64,000 nt of DNA, taken from NCBI RefSeq assembly GCF_014196715.1, contig NZ_JACIEF010000001.1, positions 1,098,872 to 1,162,871 on the forward strand, given 5' to 3'. The notes under the pieces were generated by a model, which was given only the letters and a program-made list of their open reading frames with translations, had not been told where the DNA came from and ran no database searches. The translations under genes were made by a program, and so were the position numbers. Shown here piece by piece: positions 15,876-24,894 of this stretch (positions within the stretch are counted from its first letter, which is position 1; every line of letters starts with the position of its first letter). Source of the stretch: Pedobacter zeae (GTDB taxonomy: Bacteria; Bacteroidota; Bacteroidia; Sphingobacteriales; Sphingobacteriaceae).

Positions 15876-16481
15876 GTGAAGTTAAAACCAGGATATTACC
15901 TGAATGAAGATGTGGTGGGGCTCGCAAAAGATCTGTTGGGAAAGGTGTTGTATACCAAAATTGACGACGAAATTACAGCCGGAATAATAGTAGAAACGGA
16001 AGCGTATTTTGGAATAAAAGATAAAGCCTCCCATGCATATGGCGGTCGCCGTACCAACCGTACCGAAACCATGTACGGTGCCGGTGGTATTGCTTATGTA
16101 TACCTCTGTTATGGTATGCATCATCTTTTCAATGTGGTTACTTCTGTTGAAAATGATCCTCATGCCGTTCTGATCAGAGGGGTAGAGCCGCTGGTTGGTA
16201 TAGAAATTATCGAAAAGCGCAGGGGGATGTCTGGTACAAAGGGAGCTATTTCTGCAGGACCCGGATCTGCTGCAAAAGCACTGGGGATTGACAGGGCCTT
16301 CAATACAAAAAGTCTTTTAGGTGATGAAATCTGGATCGAGGATCATGGTATCCGGTATGATGAAGAAAATATCGCGGCTACGCCTCGTGTGGGTATTGCT
16401 TATGCCAAAGAGCATGCCCTGTTGCCCTGGCGATTCTTTGTAAAAGGCAATAAATATGTGAGTAAGCCAAATAAGGTGTAA
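15876..16481 (+). CDS. 3-methyladenine DNA glycosylase, AAG/MPG family
   Basis: Base-excision enzyme that removes alkylated purines. The 201-residue protein starts at a GTG at 15876 (reading MKLKPGYYL) and shows the AAG signatures IIVETEAYFG near 45, HAYGGRRTNRTETMYG near 60, GIAYVYLCYGMHHLFNVV near 80, and VLIRGVEP near 105. Length matches bacterial AAG proteins. It lies 12 bases after the methionine sulfoxide reductase gene, a small damage-repair pair. Confidence 0.92.
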   Translation: MKLKPGYYLNEDVVGLAKDLLGKVLYTKIDDEITAGIIVETEAYFGIKDKASHAYGGRRTNRTETMYGAGGIAYVYLCYGMHHLFNVVTSVENDPHAVLIRGVEPLVGIEIIEKRRGMSGTKGAISAGPGSAAKALGIDRAFNTKSLLGDEIWIEDHGIRYDEENIAATPRVGIAYAKEHALLPWRFFVKGNKYVSKPNKV

Positions 16482-16535
16482 TAAAATAAAAACCTTTTAG
16501 TTTGCTTCCTGTTTCTCTTTCATATACAGAAAATC

Positions 16536-17024
16536 ATGAAAAACGAGAAAAATATAGCAATCCTTAAAGAGATGGCAGAAAGTGTGAGAACATGTATGTT
16601 TACCACCTTTTCTTCAAAAGACGAATTTGGCAGCAGGCCTATGGGTACTGCGAAAATAGAAGATGACGGCAGTTTGTGGTTTTACACCAATGCATACTCT
16701 CCAAAAACAAAAGAGATTTCAAAAGAAAATAACGTGCTGCTCGCCTATAGCGATCCTTCTAAAAATACTTATTTAACAGTTAAGGGGAAAGCTGAATTTG
16801 TGGAGGATAAAGTGCGAAAAGAGGCATATTTTTCTCCCTTTATTAAAGCTTGGTTTCCGGATGGAATTGAAGATCCACGATTGACCCTGATTAAAGTTAC
16901 CCCTGAAGAGGCTGAGTACTGGGATGCATCTGCATCAAAAATTGTGGTATTATTCAGCCTATTAAAGGCGGCAGTAACTGGTACTACACCTGACCTCGGC
17001 CAGCATGAAACCATGAAGTTTTAG
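16536..17024 (+). CDS. Pyridoxamine 5'-phosphate oxidase-family protein (general stress protein 26-like)
   Basis: The 162-residue protein has the split-barrel flavin fold: MFTTFSSKDEFGSRPMG, LWFYTNAYSPKTKEI, VLLAYSDPSKNTYLTVKGKAEF and FSPFIKAWFPDGIEDP. This is the general stress protein 26 subgroup, which binds FMN or FAD but usually does not make PLP. It follows the glycosylase gene by 54 bases. Activity is not assigned. Confidence 0.85.
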   Translation: MKNEKNIAILKEMAESVRTCMFTTFSSKDEFGSRPMGTAKIEDDGSLWFYTNAYSPKTKEISKENNVLLAYSDPSKNTYLTVKGKAEFVEDKVRKEAYFSPFIKAWFPDGIEDPRLTLIKVTPEEAEYWDASASKIVVLFSLLKAAVTGTTPDLGQHETMKF

Positions 17025-17089
17025 TAAAATATAACAAATTGGAAAGCAGGATTGGAAACAATACCTGCTTTTTTTGTAATATTGGCGCA

Positions 17090-18379
17090 ATGAATTTCGA
17101 AAATACCCTTTCATTTGCTCAAAAGCAGGACGAGGCTGACCAGCTTCGTCATTTCAGGTCAGATTTCTTGTTCCCTAATCATAATGGAAAAGATTTTATT
17201 TACCTGTGTGGTAATTCTTTAGGTCTTCAACCTAAAGTAGCACAGCAGGTATTGAAACGCCAGTTGGACAACTGGGCCAATTATGCTGTGGAAGGCTGGT
17301 TTGATGGAAATGAGCCCTGGATGTTCTATCACAAAGAGTTAAAAAAGCTTATGGCGCCAATCGTGGGTGCTTCACCTGCTGAAGTTTGCCCCATGAATAC
17401 CCTTACGGTTAACCTGCACCTGTTGATGGTTAGTTTTTATCAGCCCAAAGGCAAGCGCTTTAAAATCATTATGGAAGGTGGTGCATTCCCATCCGATCAG
17501 TATGCAATAGAAAGCCAGGTGCGGTTTCATGGTTTTGATCCAAAAGAAGCGATTATAGAGGTTTTTCCGCGTGAAGGAGAGGAAGTACTTCGGACAGACG
17601 ATATTGTGGCTCAGATCAAGGATAATGCTGATCAGATTGCCCTGGTATTATTTGGCGGGATTAACTACTACACCGGGCAATGGTACCATATGGAAGCTAT
17701 TACCAAAGCCGGCCATGAAATTGGAGCCATTGTAGGCTGGGATTTGGCGCATGCAGCCGGGAATGTTCCGTTAAAACTTCATGATTGGGGGGTGGATTTT
17801 GCCTGCTGGTGTTCTTACAAATATCAGAATTCTGGTCCCGGAGGTATCAGTGGAATTTTTGTTCATGAAAAACATTTTAACAATACTGCTTTAAGTCGTT
17901 TTGCCGGCTGGTGGGGTTATCAGGAAAGCAGTCGCTTTAAAATGGAAAAAGGCTTTGTTCCTGAGGCCGGAGCGGATGGCTGGCAGGTGAGTTGTACCCA
18001 GGTTATGCCAATGGCTTTATATCATGCATCCCTTCAGATTTTTGAAAAGGCGGGTTTTATTGATCCCTTAAGAAGTAAGAGTATTACTTTAACTGAATAT
18101 CTTGAGTTTATTATAAATGAGGTAAATAAGTATTTAGGATTTGAGCAATATAAAATCATTACGCCAAAAAAAGCCGAAGACAGGGGTGCACAGTTATCCA
18201 TTATTGCCCGGCACAAGGGCAAGCAGATTTTTGATGGTTTAATGGCCAATCATGTTCTTGGAGATTGGCGCGAACCTGATGTGATCCGTTTAAGTGCCGT
18301 GCCGCTCTATAATTCTTATGAGGACGTTTATGTAGCCGGACAGGTGTTATTAAAAGTGAGTAACGATATCTTAAAGTAA
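17090..18379 (+). CDS. kynU: Kynureninase
   Basis: PLP enzyme that cleaves kynurenine to anthranilate and alanine (3-hydroxykynurenine to 3-hydroxyanthranilate). The start at the ATG at 17090 gives 429 residues; the frame is open 17 codons upstream but those lie in the intergenic leader. Seen motifs: YLCGNSLGLQPK near 40, EGGAFPSDQYAIESQV near 130, WDLAHAAGNVPL near 217, and the PLP Lys244 in CSYKYQNSGPGG. No other tryptophan-to-NAD (kynurenine pathway) genes are in the window. It lies between a PNPOx-like gene and bestrophin in a tight co-directional run. Confidence 0.93.
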   Translation: MNFENTLSFAQKQDEADQLRHFRSDFLFPNHNGKDFIYLCGNSLGLQPKVAQQVLKRQLDNWANYAVEGWFDGNEPWMFYHKELKKLMAPIVGASPAEVCPMNTLTVNLHLLMVSFYQPKGKRFKIIMEGGAFPSDQYAIESQVRFHGFDPKEAIIEVFPREGEEVLRTDDIVAQIKDNADQIALVLFGGINYYTGQWYHMEAITKAGHEIGAIVGWDLAHAAGNVPLKLHDWGVDFACWCSYKYQNSGPGGISGIFVHEKHFNNTALSRFAGWWGYQESSRFKMEKGFVPEAGADGWQVSCTQVMPMALYHASLQIFEKAGFIDPLRSKSITLTEYLEFIINEVNKYLGFEQYKIITPKKAEDRGAQLSIIARHKGKQIFDGLMANHVLGDWREPDVIRLSAVPLYNSYEDVYVAGQVLLKVSNDILK

Positions 18380-18390
18380 AACGAATAGAA

Positions 18391-19254
18391 ATGATCAACT
18401 ACAATCCTAAAAACTGGAGTGCCTTCATTTTCCATATCCACAAAAGTGATACTTTCAGAAAACTGTGGCCTTTAATGCTTGCCGTTGGTTTCTTTTCAGG
18501 TTTGGTGGCTTTTGCCGAACTGAATTTCTTCCAGCTTTCAAAGAGTAGCTATGTGACCAATGTTGGTATGATGCACAGTTTATTGGGTTTTGTTTTATCG
18601 CTGCTATTGGTATTCAGGACCAATACTGCTTACGACAGGTGGTGGGAAGGCAGGAAGCTTCTGGGATCATTAACGAATGTGAGCCGTAACCTGGCCATGA
18701 AAATTAAGGCGCTTAAACTTGCAGATGAAGATGTCCGTTTTTTCGAGTATGGAATACCTAAATATGCTTTTGGCTTAAAAGAGCACCTGCGTGAAAAATT
18801 ATATTTCGGTAAAAACAGTTTTTTGATCGAAGTAGAAGAAGGCAAACATATTCCAAACCAGATTGCAGGCAGTTTAATCAACAGGCTTTACGGATTGCTC
18901 GAGAAAGGAGCCATCTCCCAGGAGCAGTTTATTGTATTATCAGGCGATTTTAATCAGTTTACCGATATCTGCGGTGCCTGCGAAAGGATTAAAAATACGC
19001 CGATCCCATTTTCATATAGTGCCTTCATTAAAAAGTTTATCTTTATTTATGTGGTTACCCTGCCGTTTGGATGGGTGTTCAGTTTGGGCTATTTTGTGGT
19101 TCCTATTGTACCCTTTATCCTCTATGTATTAGCAAGTTTGGAGCTTATAGCTGAAGAAATAGAAAATCCATTTGGTTATGATGCCAACGACTTGCCTGTA
19201 GATCAGATTTGCACCAATATCGAAAAACATGTAGGGGAGATTTTAGGCAAATGA
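18391..19254 (+). CDS. Bestrophin-family anion channel
   Basis: The 287-residue protein has four membrane helices, two near the N-terminus (LMLAVGFFSGLVAF, LGFVLSLLLVFRTNTAYDRWWEGR) and a C-terminal pair (FIFIYVVTLPFGWVFSLGYFVV and VPFILYVLASLELIAEEIENPFG). RTNTAYDRWWEGR and the EIENPFG motif are the bestrophin (UPF0187) signatures, and the bacterial homologues form pentameric channels. It follows kynU by 11 bases and its stop overlaps the start of the HDAC-like gene by 4 bases. Ion selectivity cannot be read from sequence. Confidence 0.88.
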   Translation: MINYNPKNWSAFIFHIHKSDTFRKLWPLMLAVGFFSGLVAFAELNFFQLSKSSYVTNVGMMHSLLGFVLSLLLVFRTNTAYDRWWEGRKLLGSLTNVSRNLAMKIKALKLADEDVRFFEYGIPKYAFGLKEHLREKLYFGKNSFLIEVEEGKHIPNQIAGSLINRLYGLLEKGAISQEQFIVLSGDFNQFTDICGACERIKNTPIPFSYSAFIKKFIFIYVVTLPFGWVFSLGYFVVPIVPFILYVLASLELIAEEIENPFGYDANDLPVDQICTNIEKHVGEILGK

Positions 19255-20153
19255 TCAAAATTGCCTGGCACCCAATATACGTACATCCTTTACCGGAAGG
19301 GCACCGGTTTCCCATGTTAAAATATGAACTGATACCTGAGCAGCTTTTGCATGAAGGCACTATTGAGCACCATAATTTATTTAGTCCCGACCTGCTTGGT
19401 GAGGAAGTGGTGTTGTTAACTCATCAAAAAGCGTATTGGGAGCAATTAAGGGATCTGACCCTTTCGGCCAAAGATCAACGGCGCATAGGTTTTCCTTTAA
19501 ATGCACAGCTTTTGGAACGGGAACTGCGGATTGCGAAGGGTACAATTGATGGTTCCTGTTTTGCTATGGAGCATGGCATTGCGTTTAATGTGGCAGGCGG
19601 AACACATCATGCCGGCAGCAATTGGGGTGAAGGTTTTTGCTTGCTGAATGATCAGGCAATATCAGCTAATTATTTGTTAGATAATGATTTAGTTAACCGT
19701 ATTTTAATTATTGATTTAGATGTACACCAGGGAAATGGTACTGCAGAAATCTTCAGGCATGAGCCTCGGGTATTTACTTTTTCGATGCATGGTGATAAAA
19801 ATTTCCCTTTCCGGAAAGAGATTTCCGATTTGGATGTGCCATTGGAAGATGGCCTGCAGGACGAGGACTATTTATCAATCTTAAACACCAACCTTAAAAA
19901 AGCATTCGAAAAAGCCCGGCCTGATTTTGTATTTTACCTTTCTGGTGTAGATGTGCTTTCAACTGATAAACTGGGTAAACTGGCCTTGAGTAAAGCCGCC
20001 TGTAAAGAGCGCGATAGGATGGTGTTGCAGGCCTGTAAGGATAAAAATCTGCCTTTACAGGTCAGTATGGGTGGAGGTTATTCGGTCCATATCAAGGATA
20101 TTGTGGATGCCCATTGTAATACTTTCCGCCTGGCTTTTGATTTATTTGCATAG
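19251..20153 (+). CDS. Histone deacetylase-like zinc deacetylase (AcuC/HDAC superfamily)
   Basis: The 300-residue protein starts at the ATG overlapping the bestrophin stop (ATGA). It has His119-His120 in GGTHHAG, the zinc motif DLDVHQGNGT with Asp157 and His159, and a GVDVLSTDKLG segment near 240 holding the third zinc ligand. Together these define the arginase/HDAC fold, including acetoin-utilisation AcuC and acetylpolyamine amidohydrolases. The substrate could be an acetylated protein lysine or a polyamine. A sirtuin gene also lies in the window (11.1 kb). Confidence 0.88.
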   Translation: MIKIAWHPIYVHPLPEGHRFPMLKYELIPEQLLHEGTIEHHNLFSPDLLGEEVVLLTHQKAYWEQLRDLTLSAKDQRRIGFPLNAQLLERELRIAKGTIDGSCFAMEHGIAFNVAGGTHHAGSNWGEGFCLLNDQAISANYLLDNDLVNRILIIDLDVHQGNGTAEIFRHEPRVFTFSMHGDKNFPFRKEISDLDVPLEDGLQDEDYLSILNTNLKKAFEKARPDFVFYLSGVDVLSTDKLGKLALSKAACKERDRMVLQACKDKNLPLQVSMGGGYSVHIKDIVDAHCNTFRLAFDLFA

Positions 20154-20194
20154 GCAGCACCCAGAAAATATAATATCCTTATCTTCGCGGCAAT

Positions 20195-20878
20195 ATGTTG
20201 GAGATTATTTACCAGGATGAGCATTTAATTGCAATTAACAAACCCCATGGCCTTTTGGTACATCAATCTTCTATTGCCAGGGATGCTACAGAATTTGCCC
20301 TGCAGCTGCTGAGGGACCAGGTAGGCAAGCACGTTAGTCCGGTACACCGCTTAGACCGTAAAACTGGCGGAATCTTACTTTTTGCTTTTGATAAGCAATC
20401 TGAAATTGCTATGCATCAGCAATTTATGAATGCAGAAACTGATAAAAAGTATTTGGCCATACTACGAGGCTTTACGCCCGATACCATGGGTATCGATTAT
20501 CCCTTGTCTAAAGAAAACGGGACGCTCCAGGATGCTTTTACCGCTTTCAGAACGTTGCAAAGGGCAGAGATTGACGTAGCGTTCGGCAAGCATCCAACAT
20601 CGAGATACTCGCTGGTAGAAGCTACACCTAAAACCGGAAGGATGCATCAGTTGAGAAGGCATTTCAGCCATATCCTTCATCCCATTATTGGAGATCGGAC
20701 ACACGGTTGTAACAAACAGAATAAATTTTTCAAGGAGCAATGGAATATGACAACGATGCTGCTTCATGCTTCTGAACTGGAATTTATTCACCCTGTAACC
20801 AAAGAAAAAATACATTTAAAAGCCGGTTTACACGACGAATTTAAAAGGGTAATGGATTTCATGAAAATGGAGCATTAA
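20195..20878 (+). CDS. truC: Pseudouridine synthase, RluA family (TruC-like)
   Basis: Makes pseudouridine in RNA; TruC modifies tRNA position 65. The 227-residue protein has NKPHGLLVHQSS near 15, the catalytic HRLDRKTGG with Asp54, and the C-terminal GRMHQLRRHFSHILHPIIGD segment. It lacks an S4 domain, which fits TruC rather than RluD. The long insertion-free core and the QLRRHF motif favour TruC over RluA, but other short RluA-family members are possible. A second RluA-family enzyme lies at 49.6 kb. Confidence 0.85.
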   Translation: MLEIIYQDEHLIAINKPHGLLVHQSSIARDATEFALQLLRDQVGKHVSPVHRLDRKTGGILLFAFDKQSEIAMHQQFMNAETDKKYLAILRGFTPDTMGIDYPLSKENGTLQDAFTAFRTLQRAEIDVAFGKHPTSRYSLVEATPKTGRMHQLRRHFSHILHPIIGDRTHGCNKQNKFFKEQWNMTTMLLHASELEFIHPVTKEKIHLKAGLHDEFKRVMDFMKMEH

Positions 20879-20916
20879 CACAATTTTTGCTTTTAAAATC
20901 TGTTTATATAGCATCT

Positions 20917-21651
20917 ATGATTAAATACCTACGATTTACACTCCCAGTTTTAGCGCTTTTTGCCGCCAGTTGTTCTTCTGTTTATATGCCAAACGTTCCC
21001 AATACGCCAATGTTGAGCAAACAGGGCGAATTTAGCGGCGGTGCACACATCTCACTAAAAGGCAATGCCAGTATTAATGGTGCTTATGCCGTTTCAGATC
21101 ATATTGGTGTACTCTTTAGTGGTTCGAGGATGAATAGTGAACGGAAAACAAAGGATTTTGGACATAAACTGATTGAGATCGGTGGCGGTTATTTTGATAC
21201 TTTTGGTCCTGATGATAACCGGATCATCGAAATTTATGGTGGTGTAGGAAAGGGCTGGAGCGATATCACTTTCCGTGATTTTAAGAATGATATGTTGGTT
21301 AGCAGTGAATTGCAGGAGATAGATTACCGCAAAGCTTTCTTGCAGGTTAATTATAGTTCTAAAAAGAAGAACAACCTTCATTTATTTGGAAAGGATTTTC
21401 CGATTAATTATGGCACGGCATTAAGGATCAGCCACGTAAAAATGGACCGGTTCTTTTTAAATGGAGTAGTGCAACCGAAAGAAGATAATATTTTCTTCGA
21501 ACCCGTTTTTTTTACGCGTATGGCACTCAGTAAAACTTTTCAGCTCCAATATACCACGAGTAGTAATATTGGCTTAAAGAGCCGTAAATATATGTCTGCC
21601 GGCAATTCTATCTTTACCATTGGTGTAGTAGTGAATGTTGGAGGGAAGTAA
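20917..21651 (+). CDS. Outer-membrane-associated lipoprotein, unknown function
   Basis: From the ATG at 20917 the 244-residue protein has a lipobox with Cys19 (LALFAASC), followed by VYMPNVPNTPML, GGAHISLKGNASINGAYAVSDHIGVLFSGS and several beta-strand-like repeats ending in IFTIGVVVNVGGK. This resembles small lipid-anchored beta-barrel or beta-sandwich proteins common in Bacteroidota. No enzyme motif is seen. The frame extends 10 codons upstream from a TTG, which is less likely to be the start. It ends the 15.4-21.7 kb co-directional run. Confidence 0.75.
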   Translation: MIKYLRFTLPVLALFAASCSSVYMPNVPNTPMLSKQGEFSGGAHISLKGNASINGAYAVSDHIGVLFSGSRMNSERKTKDFGHKLIEIGGGYFDTFGPDDNRIIEIYGGVGKGWSDITFRDFKNDMLVSSELQEIDYRKAFLQVNYSSKKKNNLHLFGKDFPINYGTALRISHVKMDRFFLNGVVQPKEDNIFFEPVFFTRMALSKTFQLQYTTSSNIGLKSRKYMSAGNSIFTIGVVVNVGGK

Positions 21652-21666
21652 TACAGTTGCTATGAG

Positions 21667-21854
21667 TAAGAAATTATGTACTTTAGATTTCTCCACTTCG
21701 GTCGAAATGACGATTCGTGTTAGGACAAACTTCTCATTTTATTATGCAGCTCGCGTCATTTCGACTGAAGCGTAGCGAAATGGAGAAATCTGTCTCTAAG
21801 AAATTATGTATTTTAGATTTCTCCACTTCGGTCGAAATGACGGTTCGTGTTAGG
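21667..21854. repeat. Direct repeat pair flanking an inverted copy of a dispersed element
   Basis: A 58-bp unit (TAAGAAATTATGTA, then TTTAGATTTCTCCACTTCGG, then GTCGAAATGACG, ending GTGTTAGG) occurs at 21667-21724 and 21797-21854, period 130, with two or three changes. Between them at 21754-21791 lies the related sequence in the opposite orientation (CGTCATTTCGACTGAAGC to GGAGAAATCT). Each arm contains the same dispersed element as at 13.7, 47.0-47.6 and 50.5 kb. On folding, adjacent opposite copies would form long hairpins. It sits between the lipoprotein gene and the MATE gene 3' end. Confidence 0.85.
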
Positions 21855-21858
21855 GCAA

Positions 21859-23217
21859 CTATCCCTCTTTTAAACTCCTGGTCTTATTCTGAAGCCTTAA
21901 AAACAATAGGACAGAAGCAGTCAGTAAACCCAGGGTTAACCCGTACCAGATTCCATTTACACCCAGGCCGAAATGAAATCCCAGTAAATATCCTATCGGA
22001 ATACCCACTACCCAATAAGCTAAAAAGGTAATAATGGTCGGGATGTTTACATCGCCCATACCACGTAAAACGCCTAATCCTACCACTTGGGTCCCGTCAA
22101 ATAATTGAAAAAATCCGGCAATGATCAATAATTGCGCTGCAATTGGGATAACCATTACATCTTCTGTATAGATAAAAGGCATGATGTTGTTGGCCAATAC
22201 AAAAATGACGGCTGTACACGACATAAACAGCAAAATAACATGGTAACTGGCTATTGCTGATTTGCGCAGGTCATCAAAATTACGTTTTCCAAAGTTATTT
22301 CCGGTTTTAATGGTTGCTGCTGAAGCTACACCACTGGCAATCATATAGGTCATTGCTGCCAGGCTGATTGCAATCTGGTGTGCGGCCTGTTCTGCTGCAC
22401 CAATGGTACCGATCAGCACGGCAGCACCGCTAAAAGCGCTGATTTCAAATGAATACTGCATCGCAACAGGCATGCCGATCTTAGCAATTTTAATAGCCCT
22501 TAACCTATCGTAGAAAGTAGCTTTAAAACTGATCAGGTATTTTTTAAAATGTTGTGAGCGTAATACATAAACCGACATGACGGTTGCCATCAGCAGCCTA
22601 TCGATCAAAGTACTTAGGCCTACACCGCTAACACCCATTGGTTTGATGCCGAACATGCCTTTTACAAAAATAATCCCCAGGATGATGTTGAGGGCATTTC
22701 CCCAGATGGAAACAAACATAGCCTGTTTGGTAAAACCCAAGCCTTCTGCAAACTGTTTAAAAGTTTGAAAAATCAACAGGGGGATGATGGAAACCGATAA
22801 TAGGTTGAGGTAGGGTTTGGCATAATGCACTACTTCCGGTGTTTGTTCGAGGTGATCGATTACGAAAAATATTCCCAACTGCACCAATATGTACAAAAAA
22901 ATCCCAACGCAGATATTGATGATGAGGCTATTGGATAAGAGTTTACCACATTCATCGTAATTCTGACGGCCGTTTTCCTGGGCAATTAGGGGTGTTAACC
23001 CATAGGAAATACCCAGGCCGATCACTAAAATGAGTATAAATATGCTGTTAACCAGCGATACAGCAGCTAATTGAATGGTATCGGTAAAATGACCAACAAT
23101 AATACTATCAGCCATTTGCACCAGTGTATGGCCTACCTGCGAGCCAACAATTGGTAACGCCAAATGAAGGTTTTCTTTGTAATAGGGTTTATATTTGGTA
23201 TAAATTTTAGAAAACAT
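21859..23217 (-). CDS. MATE-family efflux transporter
   Basis: Inner-membrane Na+- or H+-coupled multidrug exporter of about 12 helices. The 452-residue protein has HLALPIVGSQVGHTLVQMADSIIVG at the N-terminus and the duplicated second-half start VAMQYSFEISAFSGAAVLIGTIG near 250, both typical of MATE proteins (NorM group). Substrate is not predictable. Convergent with the upstream lipoprotein run, with the repeat pair between. Confidence 0.88.
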   Translation of the reverse strand: MFSKIYTKYKPYYKENLHLALPIVGSQVGHTLVQMADSIIVGHFTDTIQLAAVSLVNSIFILILVIGLGISYGLTPLIAQENGRQNYDECGKLLSNSLIINICVGIFLYILVQLGIFFVIDHLEQTPEVVHYAKPYLNLLSVSIIPLLIFQTFKQFAEGLGFTKQAMFVSIWGNALNIILGIIFVKGMFGIKPMGVSGVGLSTLIDRLLMATVMSVYVLRSQHFKKYLISFKATFYDRLRAIKIAKIGMPVAMQYSFEISAFSGAAVLIGTIGAAEQAAHQIAISLAAMTYMIASGVASAATIKTGNNFGKRNFDDLRKSAIASYHVILLFMSCTAVIFVLANNIMPFIYTEDVMVIPIAAQLLIIAGFFQLFDGTQVVGLGVLRGMGDVNIPTIITFLAYWVVGIPIGYLLGFHFGLGVNGIWYGLTLGLLTASVLLFLRLQNKTRSLKEG

Positions 23218-23348
23218 AGGTTTGCAAAGGTCGGGTTTTTAAACCTCAAAAAATAGGAATGTAGAAAAGTTAGTACGCGGTTTTTAATAAACGTAATCGT
23301 GGTGCTGAATTTATTTCAGTATTTTAGATATGAAATCTCTTGCTTGGG

Positions 23349-23367
23349 CCCTGAAACAAGTTCAGGG
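23349..23367. repeat. Short palindrome of a REP-like type
   Basis: CCCTGAA at 23349-23355 and TTCAGGG at 23361-23367 (extendable to GCCCTGAA/TTCAGGGC) form an 8-bp hairpin in the 184-base gap after the MATE gene. Similar CCTGAAAC-AAGTTCAGG elements are commonly scattered in Bacteroidota genomes. No other copy was seen in this window. Confidence 0.6.
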
Positions 23368-23401
23368 CGACGGCTTTCAGTGGAAAAGCCCGTAAATACA
23401 A

Positions 23402-24031
23402 CTATCTCACCGCCGTAAAGTACTCTTCTTTCTCGCTGGTATGCGATTTAATTACATTGGTTAAAATTAAGTTGACCAATACCTTCTGGGCTTTTCGGTA
23501 CGAACTCCGTAACAGCTTGCTAAATTCTTTCAGTGTTATTTTTTCGTGCTGTTCCAGGTACTCGAGTAATTTTTTTTCGTTTTCAGAATAGGAGATCAGT
23601 ACTCCTTTATTTTTATGTTCCTGTTTCAATACTTCAACAATAATACGGCTCGCCAATACACTTTTATCGTCAATACGGATGTAAACCCACCATTTTTTCT
23701 GATCATCAAGTGCATAATGCGGTTTGGTATCACTTTCAGGGATATTAACCACTAAAACCAGTTTATCGTCTACATAAATTTCTTCAAAATGCGGTTCAAT
23801 AGCAGGTTTACAAAACTGATGTGCAGAAGTTAAAATCATGTATTTTTCTTCTTCTTCCGATTTAACACCCTTAATTGAGCCATTATCGGCTACACCTATC
23901 AATAACTTACCCCCTTTATTATTGGCAAATGCGACCAGGCTCTTGGCAATTTTTTCAGTACTGGTAATGGTTTTCTTAAAATCGAGCATTACACCTTCGC
24001 CCTGCAAAATTAAACTCTTAATACTCGGCAT
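23402..24031 (-). CDS. AlbA_2/Schlafen-type ATP-binding domain protein
   Basis: The 209-residue protein fits the AlbA_2 (AAA_4) domain: LDFKKTITSTEKIAKSLVAFANNKGGKLLIGV near residue 15, with the ANNKGGxLLIGVxDNG core, followed by EKYMILTSAHQFCKPAIEPHFE and NIPESDTKPHY. A short helical C-terminal part (EKKLLEYLEQHEKITLKEFSKLL...) looks like a winged helix. AlbA_2 proteins act as transcriptional regulators or as RNA/DNA-associated domains in defence systems, but no partner gene lies nearby. It sits 9 bases after the DUF4442 gene on the same strand, probably one operon. Confidence 0.8.
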   Translation of the reverse strand: MPSIKSLILQGEGVMLDFKKTITSTEKIAKSLVAFANNKGGKLLIGVADNGSIKGVKSEEEEKYMILTSAHQFCKPAIEPHFEEIYVDDKLVLVVNIPESDTKPHYALDDQKKWWVYIRIDDKSVLASRIIVEVLKQEHKNKGVLISYSENEKKLLEYLEQHEKITLKEFSKLLRSSYRKAQKVLVNLILTNVIKSHTSEKEEYFTAVR

Positions 24032-24040
24032 AATCTAAAA

Positions 24041-24532
24041 TTAATAGGCAACCCTTGGCATTTCGCCTTGGTGCAGGTTTCGGATATAGACTTCATTCAT
24101 AACGGTCGCACACAATTCACCACTTTTATTGGTAATTTCCATTGGATAAGCTTTTACAAATTTTCCAACGGTTTTTAAAGCATGCTCAGCCTCGTTCAAC
24201 ATTTCATCGGTTACGGTTATGGTAAAATATAAGGTAGAACGACCAGGTTTTAAGTATTGTATAGAGGCACTTTTAAGCCAGACACGCACCTTAAACCCAC
24301 GTCTCTGCATCAATTGATCAAACAACAGGGCGTAAAAAGGATCTGTTGCAGCATAAATGGTTCCTCCAAAAATAGAGCCATTATAATTTTTATTCAGGAA
24401 GCTCTTGCTTAATTTAACCGTACAGCTTCTAAATTCATTTTCAAATTTCTGAACCCAAATGCGCTGGAAAAACAAAGGCGGGTAAAAGCGCATTACCCAT
24501 TTCAGGGTGTTTTGAGAAATAATCATATTCAC
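24041..24532 (-). CDS. DUF4442 hotdog-fold thioesterase-like protein
   Basis: The 163-residue protein shows WVMRFYPPLFFQRIWVQKF at the N-terminus, then GSIFGGTIYAATDPFYALLF near 55, SASIQYLKPGRSTLYF near 90, and a C-terminal SGELCATVMNEVYIRN. This matches DUF4442, a hotdog-fold family related to acyl-CoA thioesterases. Catalytic residues are not certain. The downstream AlbA_2 gene follows by 9 bases. Confidence 0.8.
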   Translation of the reverse strand: MNMIISQNTLKWVMRFYPPLFFQRIWVQKFENEFRSCTVKLSKSFLNKNYNGSIFGGTIYAATDPFYALLFDQLMQRRGFKVRVWLKSASIQYLKPGRSTLYFTITVTDEMLNEAEHALKTVGKFVKAYPMEITNKSGELCATVMNEVYIRNLHQGEMPRVAY

Positions 24533-24894
24533 TAATATCAGAAAGTTTTATCATCTTTTAAAGTTTTGGCCGGGTTGTTTCAGTAATATTTCGGTAATTT
24601 ACCTCATTTGGTATTCAGGTTAATCCTATTGGCCTGTTAGCGGCTTTAAGTAACATAGCCTACAGTTTAGCCTTCGGTTAAATACCCGGCTGTATGGATG
24701 GATCGTGTTGTGCACCGTGCTCAAATAAACCTCTAAATCTGCCGAATAATTTAAAAAATCATATCAATAGCATTTATTTTGTATTGTAATCTATTAACAA
24801 TCAGTATGATATATTTAAAAATTTTATTTTTTGAAGAAAAAAACAAAACCAAATGATTAAAAGGTTGTTAGGTTGATAGATAACAATAAAAACT
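24533..24894. other. 362-base gap between DUF4442 gene and small lipoprotein
   Basis: No coding frame, tRNA-like or repeat structure seen. It is A+T-rich and must hold the divergent promoters for 24041-24532 (minus) and 24895-25098 (plus), but no exact TAnnTTTG box is evident. Confidence 0.5.

Noticed and set aside
21717..22031. 104-codon plus-strand frame
   Set aside because: It crosses the repeat pair and the antisense of the MATE gene, with no coding features.
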